This document shows, one piece after another, positions 60,985-64,000 of a DNA stretch of 64,000 nt. A program made the position numbers and the translations under genes. The first letter of the stretch is position 1; each line of letters starts with the position of its first letter. Under the pieces are notes generated by a model. It did not search any database and was not told the DNA's origin. It was given only the letters and a program-made list of their open reading frames with translations. Source of the stretch: Astragalus membranaceus (taxonomy: Eukaryota; Streptophyta; Magnoliopsida; Fabales; Fabaceae); assembly GCA_039519185.1 (NCBI GenBank), contig CM076846.1, positions 228,148,659 through 228,212,658 on the forward strand, read 5' to 3'.

Positions 60985-61155
60985 ATGATAGATTTAATTT
61001 ATATACACAATATGTGTATAAGTTCTTTTACACTATCTACGAATTAGAGACTAACACATCATCTTAAAAGAATTGGTCAATTGGTAACCACCAATTAGTA
61101 ACCAACCATTCCATGTATTAATTTCTATACACATATTGTGTATAGAAATTAATAA
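60985..61155. repeat. Palindromic MITE-like segment
   Basis: ATACACAATATGTGTAT at about 61003 and CTATACACATATTGTGTATAG at 61125-61145 form two related palindromes about 120 bp apart, each arm matching the other in inverted orientation. It may be a tiny MITE. Ends unresolved. Confidence 0.4.
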
Positions 61156-61199
61156 ATGATAAGGATATAATAGTCTGTTAATAATTAACAAATAAGTTG

Positions 61200-61362
61200 G
61201 CTGGTTGATTCCATCCCATACCCCTCAATTTGGAGGGGAAACAAAAAGAGGGTAAGTAATGGAATGGATTCCATCACTTTTTTAAATATCCAAATTCCAA
61301 ACAATGGAACATTAAATCATTCCATTTCATTCCATACCACCAATTCAAACATACCTTAAGGG

Positions 61363-61363
<1 letters not shown>
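61200..61363. repeat. Inverted copy of the GGAATGGA MITE-like fragment
   Basis: CATTCCATTTCATTCCATACC followed by CAAACATACCTTAAGGGT mirrors the segment at 34975-35172. The left part includes GGAATGGATTCCATCAC. Confidence 0.5.

Positions 61364-61452
<89 letters not shown>
61364..61452. repeat. (AT)n microsatellite
   Basis: Nearly 90 bp of uninterrupted AT, the longest simple repeat in the window. Confidence 0.95.
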
Positions 61453-61453
<1 letters not shown>

Positions 61454-62607
61454 CAAAATTCGAACATTGGGTATTTTAAAGCTCTGTTAGGAGAGGAGAA
61501 CCATGCAGACCGGCAAAGTCGGGTATACACGTTGCCAACCAGGTTCTCCGATGTAGATTAATTACCGACAAAACCGATGAATACTGCACACCAATAACAT
61601 AGTAACAAAAAAAAATATTTTGATAAGCAAAAAAAACAACTGCAAAATAATGGTAGTGGTCAACAACATATTTTTTTACATATTGGACTCCGTGTTTTTT
61701 CTTTATACTTCAACCAGGCAACGATTTATGATACTAAGGAATTCCTTAGTAACAATTACTAAATTTTTCGGTGACCATTATACAATAATGAGTGAGAGAT
61801 TAGTCACTGCTGTCCGTGCGGTGGATACCCAGATTTACCCAAAAAAAAAAAGCAATTATTAGAAAATAAAAAGAAATGAAAAAAACACGGTATTGGGGAT
61901 AAATAAATCACGGTTTTTAGCTGTGCACTAGTAGACTTAGGGCGTAAACGGCCATATTAACATGACATCATCCTTAGACCTTAACAGACCAACGTGATAT
62001 ACAAATGTGAGAGACCATGAGAAAAGCTGCAAATGCAACAAATTCAAGTTGACTCCGCTGATAGTGAGAGAGACCATGACAGTAATGATGCAATAAAAAC
62101 GAAGTACAAGGAACAATGTACACAATGAATAAAGAACATTGAACAATGTGCAAGAATGTAACCGGGTGTAAATGGTAGTGAGACTGAGAAGCATTGCTGA
62201 GTATGATTTTGACAGCTGACATTACGTTCTTTTGAAATTAGGGGAAGAAACAAAAAGCATGCAACATCTACGTACCTTCTATAGAGCAACATAAATATAA
62301 ATAAGTCCGTCCAAGGATAATATGGATGGAATGGATGAATACATGAAGTTTCAAATTTACAACAACAGCCACCACCAAGCTTTTTCCTATTGGGTGGGGT
62401 TAGCTACATATATCAAACGGCATCATAATATATTCTCAAAGACTAAGTTACACATAGACCACTCAATTCTAGAGATCTTTCAATGGTTTTACCTACAATA
62501 CAACTGTATTTGGTCGCCCGCTTTCTCTTTAGACTGTTTCAAACTTAACATCTACAAAAGGAAGAATGGAAACTTCGACAAGAAAGACTATGATATGCGT
62601 GAACCAA
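61453..62607. other. Spacer and 3' flank of the E3 ligase gene
   Basis: No gene is supported. The part near 62300-62607 should hold the 3' UTR of the minus-strand gene. Short frames at 61937-62292 (-) lack similarity. Confidence 0.4.
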
Positions 62608-63874
62608 CTAGTAAAGGCCCAACATCCTTAACTCAGTCACGTGGCTGGGATCGAGTTCAGGCACATTCTTTACATGTTCTCGATCTTCTACCACATATTC
62701 CTAGCATTGAAATGGTAAACAACAGAATGAAGAGTTTAGTACCTTCAAATTTGAAGATGTGGCAAGCATATTGCTAATTTTACATAAGATGATTTGGTTT
62801 ACTTGGGATTGTAAGGGAGAGTGGCATCATTAATTAAATAGCAGACCTTTGTCAATTCTTGCTTGGCAAGAATATGGTAGTGCCGTTCATTGATTCTTTG
62901 ACCACATATTATCGCTATGAAGAAGCCATAGAGCAATCCCACCAAAACAATGGCTAGAACTGCAAAATAAAGAAATATTATCAAGTTGCCATTGTATGCA
63001 TTAAATTAGTAGATTAAGATATCATGCCTTTCATCAATCGTGTAACCAGGACCCTCGACAAGCAGGTTAAAACTATTTAACTTCAACTAATAATTATTAT
63101 TTTATCATACATTTTTTTATAGCATAACTATTATTATACATATAAAAATAAGAATAAATACTCAAATTGGTCTCCGACAAAAATCACGCGGACCAAATTA
63201 GTCTTCGAGAAATGAAAATATCAATTTGGTCTTTAAGAATCTCAAACATAGGTTAAATTAGTCATTTTAGGATATTTTTAGCCCCATTTTAGTTGCTATC
63301 AGTGACTAATTGACATACATTTGAGATTCTGAAGGACTGAATTGGTCTTCGTGATTTTTCTAAGGGACGAACTTCAGTATCAAGTATTTACTCTAAAATA
63401 TAAAATCATAAATATTCAAATATTTCTCCATTATCAAGATTGTTGATTTACATAAATGTTGGTAAAAATTATAACATAATATTTTTGAACAGACTATTAC
63501 TAAATAGACCGATGAGTTGACAAGCGAGGGTACTTGGTGAAAAGTATTAGTGTGGAGGTCAAAATAAAAATTATATACTATTTTAAAACTGTTAGGGTGC
63601 AACACACCCTAGGGCTCAACTAGGTTTGTCGCTCCCTGCCCTTTCATACACATGTTAAGTTTACTAATCAATTGAGAAATTATAACATAATAGCATAAAG
63701 AAGTCACAAGTGAGTGGAAAGCTGCAAACATTGCCCATGAAATTTAATGTGAAGAATCAAAAAAGGAATACCAGCCATTGTATAAAATCCATATGGATGT
63801 TCTTCATAACCAAACATTTCTCTCAATTCATCTCCATAGAATTTGTAAATAAGCACTCCCAAGAAAGCAACAAC
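62608..63874 (-). CDS. RING-CH (MARCH-like) membrane E3 ubiquitin ligase, last three exons (5' partial)
   Basis: Minus-strand exons 63874-63772, 62959-62847 and 62700-62608 have GT-AG borders and consistent phase, ending LRMLGLY and TAG. They encode a transmembrane helix (VVAFLGVLIYKFYG), FGYEEHPYGFYTM, a second helix (VLAIVLVGLLYGFFIAIICG), QRINERHYHILAKQELTKEY and VVEDRE...DPSHVTELRML. This is the C-terminal half of plant RING-CH proteins (DUF3675-type tail). These are thought to ubiquitinate membrane substrates. The N-terminal RING-CH finger must lie beyond 64000 on the minus strand. The exact orthologue cannot be named from the tail. The plus-strand 151-codon frame at 62322-62777 is antisense noise. 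Confidence 0.85.
63157..63392. mobile_element. MITE-like inverted repeat in the E3 ligase intron
   Basis: AAATACTCAAATTGGTCTCC and GACAAAAATCACG at the left are mirrored at the right by CGTGATTTTTCTAAGGGACG and GTATTTACT, giving imperfect inverted termini of about 40 bp around a 235 bp AT-rich segment. No coding content. Confidence 0.6.
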
Positions 63875-63914
63875 CTGTGAAATTAGAAAAGGAAAAGAAC
63901 TTAACAGACATCCT

Positions 63915-64000
63915 TTCAAGGCTTAAATATCATTTTGGTCCCTCCGAATATAGCAAATATCCATTTTGGTCCCAGCAAAAAGTTTTTTTTTTAAAATAGC
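63915..64000. repeat. MITE-like end at the right edge
   Basis: GGCTTAAATATCATTTTGGT followed by CCCTCCGAATATAG resembles the end of a short repeat that is very common in legume genomes. The element continues outside the window. Confidence 0.4.

Noticed and set aside
62322..62777. 151-codon plus-strand open frame
   Set aside because: It overlaps the final exon and 3' UTR of the E3 ligase on the other strand and has no recognisable similarity.

Overview
This window is nuclear DNA of a flowering plant, most likely a legume. It carries intron-rich genes with GT-AG splice sites, AT-rich introns, and many LTR retrotransposons and MITEs. The legume call is an inference: it rests on a legume-style Ogre/Tat fragment, common legume MITE ends, and the PEPR and ACA9 homologues as I remember those families. 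No species can be named.

Layout. 1-8593 is a nest of decayed retrotransposons: a Ty3/gypsy 3' half with its LTR, a second LTR family, a Ty1/copia 3' end, and an LTR-like remnant. A tRNA-derived SINE follows (8658-8890). 9745-13106 (+) is an intact two-exon LRR receptor kinase of the PEPR (Pep danger-peptide receptor) family. 14414-28413 (-), convergent with it, is a complete 33-exon autoinhibited Ca2+-ATPase closest to ACA9. All its splice phases close and give 1101 residues. Its introns host a Tourist-like MITE, a copia tail and LTR-like insertions. 28414-36668 is intergenic. It holds a roughly 1.1 kb inverted-repeat element packed with TTCGAA motifs, a copia remnant, a Stowaway-type MITE and a truncated FAR1-type exon (-).

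36674-52070 is a full-length but dead Ty3/gypsy element of the Tat clade. It has 350/342 bp LTRs, an AATGG target duplication, two RNase H domains and an antisense ORF. An Ogre-like fragment (LTR plus 3' UTR, about 6 kb) has split the antisense ORF. 52671-59944 is a Ty1/copia element with non-canonical TA...TA LTR ends and an AGGGT duplication. It is interrupted by a 2.56 kb solo LTR flanked by ACACA. After a repeat-rich spacer, 62608-63874 (-) holds the last three exons of a RING-CH (MARCH-like) membrane E3 ubiquitin ligase whose 5' part lies beyond the window.

How the genes relate. PEPR signalling is known to trigger Ca2+ influx, and ACA-type pumps remove cytosolic Ca2+. The neighbouring receptor and pump genes are therefore thematically linked, but nothing in the sequence shows co-regulation. 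I found no convincing new multi-gene system. The unusual material lies in the repeat architecture: nested insertions, the TATA-type copia, the TTCGAA-cluster element, GGCGCC-rich LTR segments, and a possible FAR1-type gene whose leader intron may have absorbed two retrotransposons.
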